A stretch of 64,000 nucleotides of DNA from Streptomyces rapamycinicus NRRL 5491 (GCF_024298965.1 NZ_CP085193.1:1860001-1924000), one strand, 5' to 3'. Numbered from the stretch's first letter, positions 40,733 to 49,751 are shown. The notes: generated from the letters alone by a model not told the origin. Made by a program: numbers and translations.

Positions 40733-41550
40733 CTCTCACCCATCAACTGCTCGATGAAGCTCACGGATTCGTCTGGCCTGAGTGCCTGAGTCCGGATCAT
40801 CGCATAGCGGCGAGTGAGTGCAGCCACCTTGTCCGGCCTGGATACCAAGATGCTCTCGCCGTGGCTTTCCGTGTAGACCAGGGAAGTGTCCTCAGGAGTC
40901 TCGATCACCGTGAACGGACCGCGCAGACCGGCATGCTCGGCCTGATTCATTGGCATGACCTGGATACTCACACCGGGGCGGGCTGCGCACTCGACGAGGT
41001 GCTCGTACTGGCGGCTCATGACTTCCGGGCCGCCAATTTGCCGCCGTAGCGCAGCCTCTTCGAGGATGACGTGGATCAGTGCCCTCGGCTTTCGCTCGAA
41101 GATCGCCTTGCGGTCTAGGCGACCTTGCACGAGCTGTTCGAACTCTGCATCTTCGAAAGGCGGGTAGTTGCACGCGAGGAGCGCCCGGATGTAGCCCTCT
41201 GTCTGCAGAAGTCCATGGATCACCTGGGTGCAGTACGACGCGATGCTCAGGGCTTCCTGCTCAAGCTGAACGAAGCCCTGGAAGTACACCGGGTAGCGCT
41301 CAAGCCGCAAGTACTTGATCGCAGAACGAAGCAACCCGCCCGCGTCCAGTGCCTTCTCGGCCGCGTCGATGAACTCGTCCGTCGGCGGCTTCGCGCATGT
41401 CTCCACGGCGCTCACCGCCGACCCGGTGTAGTTCATCAGCGCACCCAACTCGTCCTGGGTGAACCCCGCCCGCTCGCGCAGAAGCCGCAGGACAGCGGCG
41501 AAGTACTGCACGGTCGGCGGAGCGGAGTCCTTCTTCTTCGACTGGGCCAC
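40729..41550 (-). CDS. XRE-family regulator with DUF5753 domain
   Basis: 273 residues from the GTG at 41550, with GAGGGGG about 9 bases upstream; the frame also allows GTG 41559 and TTG 41583. HTH at about 15-65: LRLLRERAGFTQDELGALMN and SAVSAVETCAKPP. The DUF5753 domain follows (YPVYFQGFVQLEQEALSIAS, then VIHGLLQTEGYIRALL, DRKAIFERKPRALIHVILEE, VSIQVMPMNQAEHAGLRGPF). It is translationally coupled to the DUF397 partner. This family controls differentiation and secondary metabolism. Confidence 0.93.
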   Translation of the reverse strand: MAQSKKKDSAPPTVQYFAAVLRLLRERAGFTQDELGALMNYTGSAVSAVETCAKPPTDEFIDAAEKALDAGGLLRSAIKYLRLERYPVYFQGFVQLEQEALSIASYCTQVIHGLLQTEGYIRALLACNYPPFEDAEFEQLVQGRLDRKAIFERKPRALIHVILEEAALRRQIGGPEVMSRQYEHLVECAARPGVSIQVMPMNQAEHAGLRGPFTVIETPEDTSLVYTESHGESILVSRPDKVAALTRRYAMIRTQALRPDESVSFIEQLMGER

Positions 41551-41799
41551 GCGGGCCACCCCCTCAACAGCTCCCAACGCCAATCAACCCGCGTTCGACC
41601 AGAGTTGCCGGTCGCCGCAGTTGACGCTCTGTTACTGGTGAAGGTAGCCGCCTGCACTGACAGTGGGAGCATGAACGCGGAAAGTCACGACGTAAACCCG
41701 CTCCATGGCTGGAAGCAGAGCTCGGCGGCCCTGGTCGGGCGTCCGGGAGCGCATCGTCGGCAAAACGGGCTGGGCCCGAATCCGCGCGTAGCGGTCGCC
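41551..41799. other. intergenic region left of the giant hairpin, with a promoter-like sequence and a short truncated frame
   Basis: About 250 bases. TTGACG at 41621-41626 and TAGCCG at 41645-41650 form a plausible plus-strand -35/-10 pair (18-base spacing). An ATG at 41671 with GGGAG just before opens a frame (MNAESHDVNPLHGWKQ) that runs without stop into the hairpin element and ends there at 42009. It looks more like a disrupted or never-functional frame than an intact gene. Confidence 0.35.
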
Positions 41800-42208
41800 G
41801 GTTGGGCGCGGCGCCGTCTCGCGCCTTCGGCGCAATTGAGCATGGGTTGGGGGTGCCGGGGCGGGGGCCACGTCGCCGGCCGCCGGGCAAGTGGGGGCGG
41901 GGCGAGTGGCGGCATCCAGGCTCGCGGGTCGGGTCGATCCGGACTGCGGGCCGGACGATGTGGCCCCTCCGGGTACCTCTCTCAAAAACACTTGATCTGG
42001 CGCAACTAGTAAGCCAAGCAATTTCCAGAGGGGTAACCCACCCCCGGCAGAGTCGTCCGGCATCGGCCCAAGCCCCCGAGTGCGGAAGCCGCCACCGGGC
42101 CCGACCTCCCACCGACCCGGCGGCCGGCGACGCGGCCCCCGCCCCCCACCTGCCGCCCCCATGCTCAAATGCGCCGAAGGCGCGAAACGGCGCCGCAGAC
42201 AACCAACG
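41800..42208. repeat. 410-bp near-palindromic element (two ~145-base arms around a 112-base centre)
   Basis: The left arm 41800-41943 and right arm 42056-42208 are inverted copies. The outer 39 bases (41809-41847 against 42158-42196) match at 37 positions; the remainder matches less well, with small gaps. Within the arms sit GCGCCTTCGGCGC, GTCGCCGGCCGCCGGG and GGGGGC. The centre (41944-42055) is AT-richer and contains its own weaker pairings (GGCCCCTC with GAGGGG; TGGC with GCCA). It is directly upstream of the MFS gene. It could be a MITE-like element or a structured transcript. Confidence 0.8.
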
Positions 42209-42303
42209 ACAAGCGACAAACGGCCCCGACGCTCACTCCAGGACATGCCGCAGATCTCACGGCCCCCTGGACCGCCTCGGCCGCGACGCGCGAACGTACG
42301 GCG

Positions 42304-43479
42304 ATGCGCGCCTATGCGGAACTGATGCGTCATGGATCGGCTCGGCGGCTGATGCTCGCCTCCACCACCGGAAAGCTGGGCTTCGCGGTCTTCCCCCTGG
42401 CGACCGTCCTGCTCGGGCACGGCTCGTCGGGCTCGTTCCTGGACGCGGGGATCGTGGCCGGGGCCTGGAGCGTGGGCGGCACCGTGACGGCGCCGCTCCG
42501 GGGCAGGCTGGTGGACCGTCATGGGCAACAGTGGCCCATGGGGGCGATGGCCGTGCTCACCGCGCTCGCCGTGGCCGGTCTGGTGACGGCCACGGCGACC
42601 ACACAGCTGGTGCTCTCCGGCGCCCTCGCCGGGGCGAGCGCGCCGCCCATCGTGGCGAGCACACGCTCCCTGTGGGCGCGGGCCGTCCCCCATGACCTGC
42701 TGCGCGGCGCCTACGCGCTCGAAGCAGTCCTCACCGAGGTGACCAAGATCTGTGGCCCGCTCGTCGCGGCAGCGGTGGCCGTACGGTCCCCTCGGCTCGC
42801 CGTGATCGTCGCCGGGGCGCTCCTGGTGGCGGGCTCGTGCCTGGTGATGGCACACCCTCCGGCCCTCTCCGCCCGCGCCGCCTCCGCCCAGGGCACCGGC
42901 AGCCGCGGCGTCCTGGGCTCGCCCGCGCTGCGGCTGCTGCTCCTCACCAACGTCTGCGCCGGAATCTGCCTCGGGGCACTGACGATCGGCCTTCCCGCCC
43001 GGGCCGCCGAAAGTGGTTCGGCGGCGGGCGCGGGCTGGATGTTCGCCTGCCTGGGCCTGGGCAGCGCACTCGCCGGCGCGCGCTTCGGCACCCGCGACCG
43101 CGCGGCCCCGCCCGCCACCGGCTATCTCACCGCCCTCACCTGGCTCGCACTGCTCCTGGCCCTCCTGGCCGCCATATCGGAACCCCCGCTCATGGCGATC
43201 CTCCTCACCCTCGCCGGGGCGGCGTTCGCGCCCATGACGGTCTGCCTGTTCGAGCTGCTGGACGCACACGCGCCCCGTGGCACGGCCGTCGCGTCCATGA
43301 TGTGGATGGTCGCGGGCGAGGAACTCGGCATCGCCGCCGGGACCATGGCCACCGGAGCCCTGGCCCAGCAGGCAGGCGCCTGGCCGACCCTCGCCCTCGC
43401 GGCGGCGGCTTGCGCACTCGGCGCCACGATTACCGCGCTGCGCACCACCGAATTGGCCTGTGACGAACGATCACCGTGA
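42304..43479 (+). CDS. MFS-family transporter
   Basis: 391 residues with about twelve hydrophobic helices (e.g. LGFAVFPLATVLLG, AMAVLTALAVAGLV, LAVIVAGALLVAG, LTALTWLALLLALLA). The loop 2-3 motif reads LRGRLVDRHGQQWPMG, close to the MFS A motif. The start at 42304 is chosen because the frame before it lies in the hairpin; no good ribosome site is present, and MRHG at 42325 is an alternative. Probably a drug or metabolite exporter of the actinobacterial group lacking known substrate. Confidence 0.85.
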   Translation: MRAYAELMRHGSARRLMLASTTGKLGFAVFPLATVLLGHGSSGSFLDAGIVAGAWSVGGTVTAPLRGRLVDRHGQQWPMGAMAVLTALAVAGLVTATATTQLVLSGALAGASAPPIVASTRSLWARAVPHDLLRGAYALEAVLTEVTKICGPLVAAAVAVRSPRLAVIVAGALLVAGSCLVMAHPPALSARAASAQGTGSRGVLGSPALRLLLLTNVCAGICLGALTIGLPARAAESGSAAGAGWMFACLGLGSALAGARFGTRDRAAPPATGYLTALTWLALLLALLAAISEPPLMAILLTLAGAAFAPMTVCLFELLDAHAPRGTAVASMMWMVAGEELGIAAGTMATGALAQQAGAWPTLALAAAACALGATITALRTTELACDERSP

Positions 43480-43486
43480 GGCGAGC

Positions 43487-43650
43487 GAAAAGCCACTCGG
43501 CTCCGGCGGGCCGCGGTGCGCCCCGAAGGGGCGCGGGGGCTGTGTCGAAGTGCGGCTCCGCCGCGCGGCTGTGTCGATACGCGGCTCCGCCGCGTGGGAC
43601 CAGCCACGACGGCGCCGCAGACGATCGACGGCACCTCGCGGCACTTCCCG
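43487..43650. repeat. intergenic palindromic repeats of a common Streptomyces type
   Basis: A series of short hairpins between convergent genes: GCGCCCCGAAGGGGCGC, GCGGCTCCGCCGCGCGG and GCGGCTCCGCCGCGTGG, linked by TGTGTCGA and followed by a GACCAGCCACGACGG stretch. The same GCGGCTCCGCCGCGTGG hairpin occurs in the element at 58631-58903. Likely a REP-like or terminator function. Confidence 0.65.
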
Positions 43651-43658
43651 CGGACCGC

Positions 43659-44141
43659 CTAGCGGAACAGCACACCCGGGAGGCCGGGGCGGTCGATGGC
43701 CTCCTGGAGGGCGGCGCGCAGGGTGTGGCTGCCGGTGAGGGGGCCGCCGGGCCGGATCAGCCAGACATGGCCCTGCCGTACGCAGCCGGGCCTGGGGCAG
43801 CGCAGCACCCGGCCCGGGCCCGCGGCGGCCACCGTGCGGCGGCGGGCGTAGGCCGTCCCGGCCAGCCAGACCTTCCACTCGGCCGCGGATCCGGGCGGCA
43901 CGAGGAAGGAGAGCACATGGCTGGCGGTGGCCAGCATCACCGGCCCCGCCGCGTCGCGCCGCTGCAGCGCCTGGATCACCGCGGTCCCGATGTCGTCGCA
44001 CATCCGCACCAGGTCGAAGACCGGGCCCACCGGCAGATCGGCGAGGCCGGTGCCGCTCGCCCACTGGAGCCGCACCCGGCCGGGGTCGTCGCTCGCGGCC
44101 AGCAGCCATTCGGCCGCGTCGGTCTCCACGGTGACCCGCAT
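43659..44141 (-). CDS. conserved hypothetical protein paired with an HATPase protein
   Basis: 160 residues from the ATG at 44141 (GGGGGAG about 6 bases upstream); the ATG at 44171 overlaps the previous stop (ATGA) and would give 170. No known domain is recognised. Visible: VRLQWASGTGLADLPVGPVF, VMLATASHVLSFLVPPG, and a C-terminal half with VLRCPRPGCVRQGHVWL. Streptomycete genomes often carry such a protein after an anti-sigma-like ATPase. No membrane segment. The function is unknown. Confidence 0.75.
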   Translation of the reverse strand: MRVTVETDAAEWLLAASDDPGRVRLQWASGTGLADLPVGPVFDLVRMCDDIGTAVIQALQRRDAAGPVMLATASHVLSFLVPPGSAAEWKVWLAGTAYARRRTVAAAGPGRVLRCPRPGCVRQGHVWLIRPGGPLTGSHTLRAALQEAIDRPGLPGVLFR

Positions 44142-44167
44142 CCGACGCTCCCCCCGCGCCCCCGCGT

Positions 44168-44740
44168 TCATGAAGTGGCCACCAGCGGCAGGGTGAACCA
44201 CACCTTCTTCCCCCGGACTCCGGGATCGGGCGGCTCGGTGCCCCAGTCGGCCGCCAGGTCGTCGACGATGGCCAGCCCCCGTCCGGACTCCTCGGTGGGC
44301 TCCGGCCTGCGGGCGACCGGGATCACCGGCGAGCCGTCGGCCACCTCCACCCGCAGCTCACGGCCGAAGCGCTCCAGCGAGACGGTGATGGTGACGGTGT
44401 CGGCGGGGCCGGAGCTGCCGTGCTCCACGGCGTTGGCGAACAGTTCGTTGGTGGCGAGGACGACATGGTCCACGATCGCGCCGAGCCGCCAGTCGCGCAG
44501 ATGCCCGGCGACCATCCGGCGCACCGCGGCGGCGCGGTCGGGGAGGGCGGGGAACTCCGCCCGGAAGAGCCGGCGGGTGTCCAGCGGGATCACCGGCCTC
44601 TCCCCTCCGGGGCCGGGGACGGGAATCGCCGCGGCGGCCGGGCCGTCGACCGGCGCGGGTCTCGGCGCGGCGGCCCGCCCGGTAACCGGATCGGTTCGCG
44701 GGCGGTCCGCGGAGACCGCGACGCCACGGCTCGTGGCCAT
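44168..44740 (-). CDS. ATP-binding protein, HATPase_c (anti-sigma/RsbW-like)
   Basis: 190 residues from the ATG at 44740 (GAGGAGGG 7 bases upstream). After a Pro/Ala-rich leader of about 65 residues, the GHKL domain shows the N box VLATNELFANAVEHGSSG, the G1 box RVEVADGSPVIP, and SGRGLAIVDDLAADWG as G2. The KKVWFTLPL end is typical of this RsbW/SpoIIAB-like family. It would phosphorylate an antagonist or hold a sigma factor; a SigB-type factor and a SpoIIE phosphatase lie elsewhere in the window. Confidence 0.9.
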   Translation of the reverse strand: MATSRGVAVSADRPRTDPVTGRAAAPRPAPVDGPAAAAIPVPGPGGERPVIPLDTRRLFRAEFPALPDRAAAVRRMVAGHLRDWRLGAIVDHVVLATNELFANAVEHGSSGPADTVTITVSLERFGRELRVEVADGSPVIPVARRPEPTEESGRGLAIVDDLAADWGTEPPDPGVRGKKVWFTLPLVATS

Positions 44741-44753
44741 CTTCTCGCCCTCC

Positions 44754-45020
44754 TCATCGGCCGACGCCGGCCGGTGCGACAGTCCTGGACAGGATCGGCT
44801 CACGGTGTCGGTCCTCACGGTCCTCATCGGTCTGTGGACTCTGGTGGCATACGGGCACATGGGGTGATTGATGTTCGGGTGAGCGGGTAAGCGCATTCTG
44901 GCGACCGACGGCGTGGCATCTGGGCTGGTGACAGGTGGTGCGCACGCCCCACCCGACCCGCCTGGACCAGCTGCCACGGACGGAGACGGCCCGGTCGCGG
45001 TGAGTGCCGGTTACCGGCAT
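44754..45020 (-). CDS. possible small basic protein (88 residues)
   Basis: The ATG at 45020 has an excellent ribosome site (AAGGAGGA at 45025-45032, about 5 bases away) and the frame ends 13 bases before the HATPase gene, so it could be its leader cistron. The product starts MPVTGTHRDRAVSVRGSWSR and is rich in Arg and His, with three Cys (TCHQPRCHAV, VCHQS). Third codon positions are less G/C-biased than in neighbours, so it may not be real. It resembles nothing I recognise. The rest of 44741-45158 holds no gene. Confidence 0.35.
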   Translation of the reverse strand: MPVTGTHRDRAVSVRGSWSRRVGWGVRTTCHQPRCHAVGRQNALTRSPEHQSPHVPVCHQSPQTDEDREDRHREPILSRTVAPAGVGR

Positions 45021-45158
45021 GGTTCCTCCTTCGAAGGCAGCGCAAAGCGCCATCGGTCGCCGTTCATGTAGACAAACGGTTGGACCGGCCGGTGGGCGAG
45101 AGGGCATGGGGGTTGTCCGGTTGTACGGGCGTAGTGGTTCGGGCTGTACGGTCCGGAC

Positions 45159-45983
45159 GTGGCAAGCGTGAGCGGGGGCCGCGAGGGGCGGCCCGGCCCG
45201 GGGGGACGGTCCGGTGTGGACGGCAAGCGCGTCCTGGTGACCGGGGGCTCCCGGGGGCTGGGTGAACAGATCGTACGGCTCCTGGCCGCCGGCGGGGCGC
45301 GGTTGGCCACGTGCGCGCGGACCCCGGAGCATCTGCGGTCCCTCACGGCGTCCCTGAGCGCCGAGGGGCACGGGGAGCCGTTCACCCGCGCGCTGGACGT
45401 CACCGAGCCGGAGCTGCTGGAGCGGTTCGTGGAGGCGGCGGCGGAACGTTTCAGCGGTCTTGACGGCGTGGTGGCCTGCGCCGGTGGCGCCCGCGGCCGC
45501 GGCATCGAGGACGCCGGTCCCCAGGACTGGTCGCTGACCTGGGAGATGAACGTCGGTCATACGGCCCGGCTGGTGAAGGCCGCGGTGCCGCATCTGCGCC
45601 GGGCGGGCGGCGGCTCCGTGGTGGTGATCGCCTCCATCTCCGGCTGGAAGCCGGGGCCGCAGGCGCAGTACGGGGCGGCCAAGGCCGCCCAGATCCATCT
45701 GGCGGCCTCACTCGCCCGTGAGCTGGGCCCGGACGGGATCCGGGTGAACGCCGTCTCCCCGGGGTCCATGCTGATCCCGGGGAAGCGGTGGGACCGGATG
45801 CGCACCGAAGAGCCCGAGGCCTACGCCCGGTTCACGGCCGAGCTGCCACGCGGTGAACTGGTCACCCCGCGGGAGGTCGCCCAGGTCGTCGCGTTCCTGC
45901 TCTCGGACGCCTCGAGCGGGGTCTCCGGTGCGCATCTGCCCGTGGACCGAGCCCAGAACGCCCCCACGCCGGGAGGCTACTGA
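45159..45983 (+). CDS. short-chain dehydrogenase/reductase
   Basis: 274 residues from the GTG at 45159; no ribosome site is seen, and a GTG at 45168 is possible. Cofactor motif VTGGSRGLGEQIVRLL, ACAGGARG, the Ser in VIASISGWK, and YGAAKAA. It is a classical SDR of the FabG type, cytosolic, NAD(P)-dependent. Substrate not indicated by context; a Gly-rich N-terminal extension of about 20 residues precedes the fold. Confidence 0.88.
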   Translation: MASVSGGREGRPGPGGRSGVDGKRVLVTGGSRGLGEQIVRLLAAGGARLATCARTPEHLRSLTASLSAEGHGEPFTRALDVTEPELLERFVEAAAERFSGLDGVVACAGGARGRGIEDAGPQDWSLTWEMNVGHTARLVKAAVPHLRRAGGGSVVVIASISGWKPGPQAQYGAAKAAQIHLAASLARELGPDGIRVNAVSPGSMLIPGKRWDRMRTEEPEAYARFTAELPRGELVTPREVAQVVAFLLSDASSGVSGAHLPVDRAQNAPTPGGY

Positions 45984-46097
45984 CCCCCCGGCGCTCCCCC
46001 GAGCGGAGGCGCTCCGGACACGCCACCGGCCGCCCACATGGAGCGGCCGGAGCTTGACTCAAGGCACCGGCGGGGCGGGGCCCCGGGGCCGGATGCC

Positions 46098-47501
46098 TCA
46101 GGCGGCCACGCCGAGCACGGTCCGGGAGCGCTGCTCGAACTCCCTGACCATGGGCTCCGCGCGGTGCGGCCGCAGCCGGGTGCGGAAGTCGCGCAGCGCC
46201 TGGATCGAGCGCTCGCTGTGCACCCCGCTGAGCGTGTCGAGTGCCTCGCCCGCGGTGCCCACGGCCTCGTCCAGCCGGCTCTGCTGGAGATAGGCCGTGG
46301 CCAGCACGGATCTGCTGATGGCCTGGCGCCGGCGCCGCTCGGCGTTGGCGCGCACGGATTCGGCGGCGGCGTGCTCGGCGTCCGTGGCATTGCCCAGGTC
46401 GCGGAAGCACAGTGCCGCCTCGGCGGCCAGATAGTGGTGGTCGAGGAAGCGCACCCAGGGCGACTCCTGCTCGGGGCCCTGGCTGGCCTCCAGCTGGGCG
46501 TCGGCCGCGCGCAGCGACTTGGACGCCTCCCGGGGCTGGTTCAGTGCGGCGTAACCACGGGCGGCCATGGCGTGCAGCCGCATCAGCCCGAGCGGGCTTC
46601 CGGCGTGCTTGGCGGTGGCGACACCGACCCGGGCCAACTCGACCCCCGCCTCGGGCTGGCCCAGGTTGGTCGCCAGATGGGACAGGCCGGCCAGGATCTG
46701 ACCGCCCAGGACCCGGTCGCCGCCCTCGGCGCACAGCCGCAGCGCCTGGGTCATATAGCGCTGGGCCAAGCCGTATTCGGCGTTGTCATAGCTGCTCCAG
46801 CCGGCCATCGCGGCCAGCTTGGCGGCCGCGGTGAACAGCTGGCGCCGCTCCTGCGGCGGCGCGCCGCGCTGCTGGAGCATGGGGACGACCTCGGTCGACA
46901 GATAGAGCACGATGCTGGCGCGGACCTGGCCGCCGCCGAAGCGATTGTCCATCTCGTCGAACATGTTGATCGCCGCGTGGACCTGTTCGACGCGGCCGCC
47001 TTCGGCCGCGGGTGCGAGCCGGGCGGTGTCCTGGTTCTCGACCAGCCACAGCAGCCATTCGCGCTGTGGGGTCACCAGCGCGCCGGCGACGAAGGGCACC
47101 GCACCCAGCAGGCTGCGGCGGGATATGTCGGTGGAGCCGAGTTCGGCGAGCGTGTGCAAGGTTTCGCTTACGTCCTCCCGGTAGGCCAGCGCCCGGGCCA
47201 CGACCGGGCGCTGTCGGTCGGAGATGAACCCCAGCTCGGCGGGGCCCACGGGCCTGCCGAGCCGGTGGGAGAGCACGGCGGCGATCAGCTCCGGCGTGGT
47301 GCCGCGCGGCTGTCCGCCTTGCAGCCAGCGGGTGACGGACGCCTTGTCGTAGTTCGACTCGCGCCCCTGCCTACGGCCCAGTTCATTGACCCGCAGGGCC
47401 AATGAGGCGTAGGAGCACCCGGATTCCTTCAGAGCGGCGGCCAACGCGCCGTTGGTCACGGCGCATTGGCGCCCGCTCACCGGCTGTGCGTGATGCGTCA
47501 C
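46098..47501 (-). CDS. NsdA-like regulator with N-terminal XRE-type domain and TPRs
   Basis: 467 residues from the GTG at 47501 (uncertain; GTG near 47456 and others are in frame). The first 80 residues include LALRVNELGRRQGRESNYDK and SVTRWLQGGQPRGTTPELIA, an HTH-like unit. The remainder is a helical repeat protein with TPR features (LAAMAGWSSYDNAEYGLAQR, AARGYAALNQPREASKSLRA). NsdA and relatives are negative regulators of sporulation and antibiotic production in Streptomyces. It is divergent from an XRE-DUF5753 gene. Confidence 0.85.
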   Translation of the reverse strand: MTHHAQPVSGRQCAVTNGALAAALKESGCSYASLALRVNELGRRQGRESNYDKASVTRWLQGGQPRGTTPELIAAVLSHRLGRPVGPAELGFISDRQRPVVARALAYREDVSETLHTLAELGSTDISRRSLLGAVPFVAGALVTPQREWLLWLVENQDTARLAPAAEGGRVEQVHAAINMFDEMDNRFGGGQVRASIVLYLSTEVVPMLQQRGAPPQERRQLFTAAAKLAAMAGWSSYDNAEYGLAQRYMTQALRLCAEGGDRVLGGQILAGLSHLATNLGQPEAGVELARVGVATAKHAGSPLGLMRLHAMAARGYAALNQPREASKSLRAADAQLEASQGPEQESPWVRFLDHHYLAAEAALCFRDLGNATDAEHAAAESVRANAERRRRQAISRSVLATAYLQQSRLDEAVGTAGEALDTLSGVHSERSIQALRDFRTRLRPHRAEPMVREFEQRSRTVLGVAA

Positions 47502-47778
47502 CGCGACCGTCCCAGTTTCGGGCCACGGCGGTCTTCGGGATCCCCGTCGCTCGCCGCCCACCGGTCAGCCGGGGGCCTCAACGACGTTGTGGACATAGGT
47601 GGTTGGGAGCCCTCGCCATGGAGGGTGAGATGGGTCACGTGCTCACTATGAGTGGTGAAGCCGTCACCCCGCAACCTTCGTTCTGATAATTTCAAAGCGC
47701 TCCGCTCGCTCTGTCTGTGTCATCCATCGCGTGGCACACTGTGCAGGCATATGACAGCCATTCCTACGGGAGGCGGAC

Positions 47779-48645
47779 GTGAGCGAGGCACGGCCGGCCG
47801 GCGCCGCCCCCACCGTCTTGCGGAGAGTCCTGGGCAAGCGTCTGCGGCATCTGCGCGAGCGGGCGAAGGTGTCGTTCGAGGAAGCCGCGAAGGCCATCGA
47901 GGTCACCCCGTTGACCGTGCGCAGGATGGAAAAGGCGGAAGTCGGCCTCAAGATCCCGTATCTGAAGGAGCTGCTGCGGAACTACGGCGTCCGCGGTCCG
48001 GAGATGGAGGATTTCCTCGCTCTGGCACGCGAGGCCAACCAGCCGGGCTGGTGGCATCAGTTCCGCGATGTGCTTCCGGACTGGTTCAGTGTTTACGTAA
48101 GCCTCGAAAGTGAGGCCACCGTCATTCGCGCGTACGAGCCCCACTACGTCCCCGGGCTGCTCCAGACGGAGGACTACGCACGAGCGGTGTTACGCATGGG
48201 CTTCCCGCGCGACACCGAGGAGGAGCTGGAGCGCCGGATCGCCCTGCGGGTCAAGCGCCAGGGCCTGCTCACCAAGCCGGACGCGCCGACCATCTGGGCC
48301 ATCCTCGACGAGACGGTGCTGCACCGCCCGGTCGGCGGCTCGCGGGTGATGCGCGACCAGATCGACCACCTCATCGACACCTTGGACATCCCCAAGGTCA
48401 GGCTGCAGATCATGCGGTTCGCGGCGGGGCCGCACCCCGGGGCCTTCGGCCCCTTCCACTACTTCCGCTTCGGATTCTCCGAACTGCCGGACGTCGTCTA
48501 CACCGAGAGCCTCACCGGGGCGGTCTATGTGGACAAGCCGGCCGAAGTCGTCGCCTATCTCGAGGTCCTGGACCGGATGGCGGTCCAGGCCGAGCCGATC
48601 GGCGACAGCAGCACCATCCTGGCCGAACTGCGTAAGGAGCACTGA
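47779..48645 (+). CDS. XRE-family regulator with DUF5753 domain
   Basis: 288 residues from the GTG at 47779 (CGGGAGG 5 bases upstream). HTH: LGKRLRHLRERAKVSFEEAA, then VTPLTVRRMEKAEVG. DUF5753 follows with YEPHYVPGLLQTEDYARAVL, TIWAILDETVLHRPVGGSRV, VRLQIMRFAAGPHPGAFGPF and YTESLTGAVYVDKPAE. The palindrome GCACACTGTGC at 47734-47744 lies about 35 bases before the start and is a plausible operator. It is followed 1 base later by a DUF397 gene. Confidence 0.93.
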   Translation: MSEARPAGAAPTVLRRVLGKRLRHLRERAKVSFEEAAKAIEVTPLTVRRMEKAEVGLKIPYLKELLRNYGVRGPEMEDFLALAREANQPGWWHQFRDVLPDWFSVYVSLESEATVIRAYEPHYVPGLLQTEDYARAVLRMGFPRDTEEELERRIALRVKRQGLLTKPDAPTIWAILDETVLHRPVGGSRVMRDQIDHLIDTLDIPKVRLQIMRFAAGPHPGAFGPFHYFRFGFSELPDVVYTESLTGAVYVDKPAEVVAYLEVLDRMAVQAEPIGDSSTILAELRKEH

Positions 48646-48646
48646 G

Positions 48647-48886
48647 ATGCATGACCCCGTCTACACCGGAATGCCGGCCACGGACCTGGGCACGGAGGGC
48701 TGGGAGAAGCCCTGGAGCGGGTCCAACGGCGGCACCTGCATCGAGGCCAAGCGGCTGCCGGACGGGCGGATCGCGCTGCGCCAATCCACCGACCCGGCCG
48801 GGCCCGCGCTGATCTACACCCGCTCGGAGGTGGCGTCCTTCCTGGAGGCGGCGAAGGCCGGCGAGGCGGACTTCCTCATCTCCTAG
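48647..48886 (+). CDS. DUF397 protein
   Basis: 79 residues from the ATG at 48647, 1 base after the XRE stop. The family pattern is KPWSGSNGGTCIEAKRLPDG, then IALRQSTDPAGPALIYTRSE and VASFLEAAKAG. It is the partner of the preceding XRE-DUF5753 regulator. Here only one copy of the motif is present, unlike the protein at 40493-40732. Confidence 0.92.
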   Translation: MHDPVYTGMPATDLGTEGWEKPWSGSNGGTCIEAKRLPDGRIALRQSTDPAGPALIYTRSEVASFLEAAKAGEADFLIS

Positions 48887-49071
48887 AGCGGGCCGCCCAC
48901 CATCGGTTTCCCGAAACTCCCCGAAAACCACTACGCCCGCACAACCGCACAACCCCGCACCGCACTCCCGTCCCCGCCGTCCCGCCACGCACACTGAAGA
49001 CGCCGTGGCGGGCGGCGGTGTCGTCCCCCCTTGCAGATGTGCAGAGCCCATGGGACCGACAGGATGCCGTA

Positions 49072-49674
49072 ATGAACCTCGACCACGCGGTGACACAGCA
49101 CCGCACCCTGATCGTCGAGGGCTGCGACGGAGTCGGCAGGGACGCGCTGCTGACCGGTCTCGCCCGCCGCCACGGCTACACCGTCACCCGCGCCTCCCGC
49201 GACCTTCCCCATGTCGACCCGGTCCGGCCGTACCGCGAACTCCTCCAGCACGACGGGGCCCTCGCGGTCGACGCCGGACTGGTCGGCGAGCTCGTCTACG
49301 GACCGCTGCGCCGTGGCCACTCCAGGGTGACATGGATTCAGGCGTTCGACCTCGCCGAGGCGGTGGCCGAGCGCCACGGCGCCTTCGTCCATGTGACCGC
49401 CCCGGTGCGCGTACTGGAGGACCGGCTGGCCGCCCGCGGCGCCTCGGCGGCGGCCCTCGCGGAGATCGACGCCGCGGTCACCGGCTATGACCACGCCTTT
49501 TCCACCCTCGCCGAGCACGCCCCGGTCCTCACCGTCGAGGAGCGGCCGGTCTCCGGCGGCGGTCCGGACCCGGATCCGGGCCACGGCGAGGCGGCGCCGG
49601 AGCCCCCGGTGGCCTCGTTCGCCCGGCCCTTCCCGCGCATCCGTTCCCCCGTGCCGTTCGCCGAGCAGAGCTGA
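49072..49674 (+). CDS. P-loop kinase-like protein with altered Walker A (deoxynucleoside/thymidylate kinase-like)
   Basis: 200 residues from the ATG at 49072 (AGGA 7 bases upstream); a frame from 49018 exists. The start TLIVEGCDGVGRDALLTGLA resembles the thymidylate-kinase phosphate loop (EGxDGxGKST), but the Lys is Arg (GVGRDAL). DLPHVDPVRPYRELLQHDGA and FDLAEAVAERHGAFVHVTAP could supply other parts of the fold. The last 50 residues are acidic and Pro-rich. It is between the DUF397 gene and a methyltransferase and may form a unit with them. Activity is doubtful because of the missing Lys. Confidence 0.65.
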   Translation: MNLDHAVTQHRTLIVEGCDGVGRDALLTGLARRHGYTVTRASRDLPHVDPVRPYRELLQHDGALAVDAGLVGELVYGPLRRGHSRVTWIQAFDLAEAVAERHGAFVHVTAPVRVLEDRLAARGASAAALAEIDAAVTGYDHAFSTLAEHAPVLTVEERPVSGGGPDPDPGHGEAAPEPPVASFARPFPRIRSPVPFAEQS

Positions 49675-49751
49675 ACTCCCCGGCACCGGCCCTAAGTTGG
49701 TGCCCCGCGAATCGCATCCGCATCGCATCCGCACGGCAGGAGACTGGCGCT

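Noticed and set aside
43487-43650. A novel element between the MFS and hypothetical genes
   Set aside because: The GCGGCTCCGCCGCGTGG-type hairpins are a common intergenic repeat in Streptomyces; listed as a feature, not as new.
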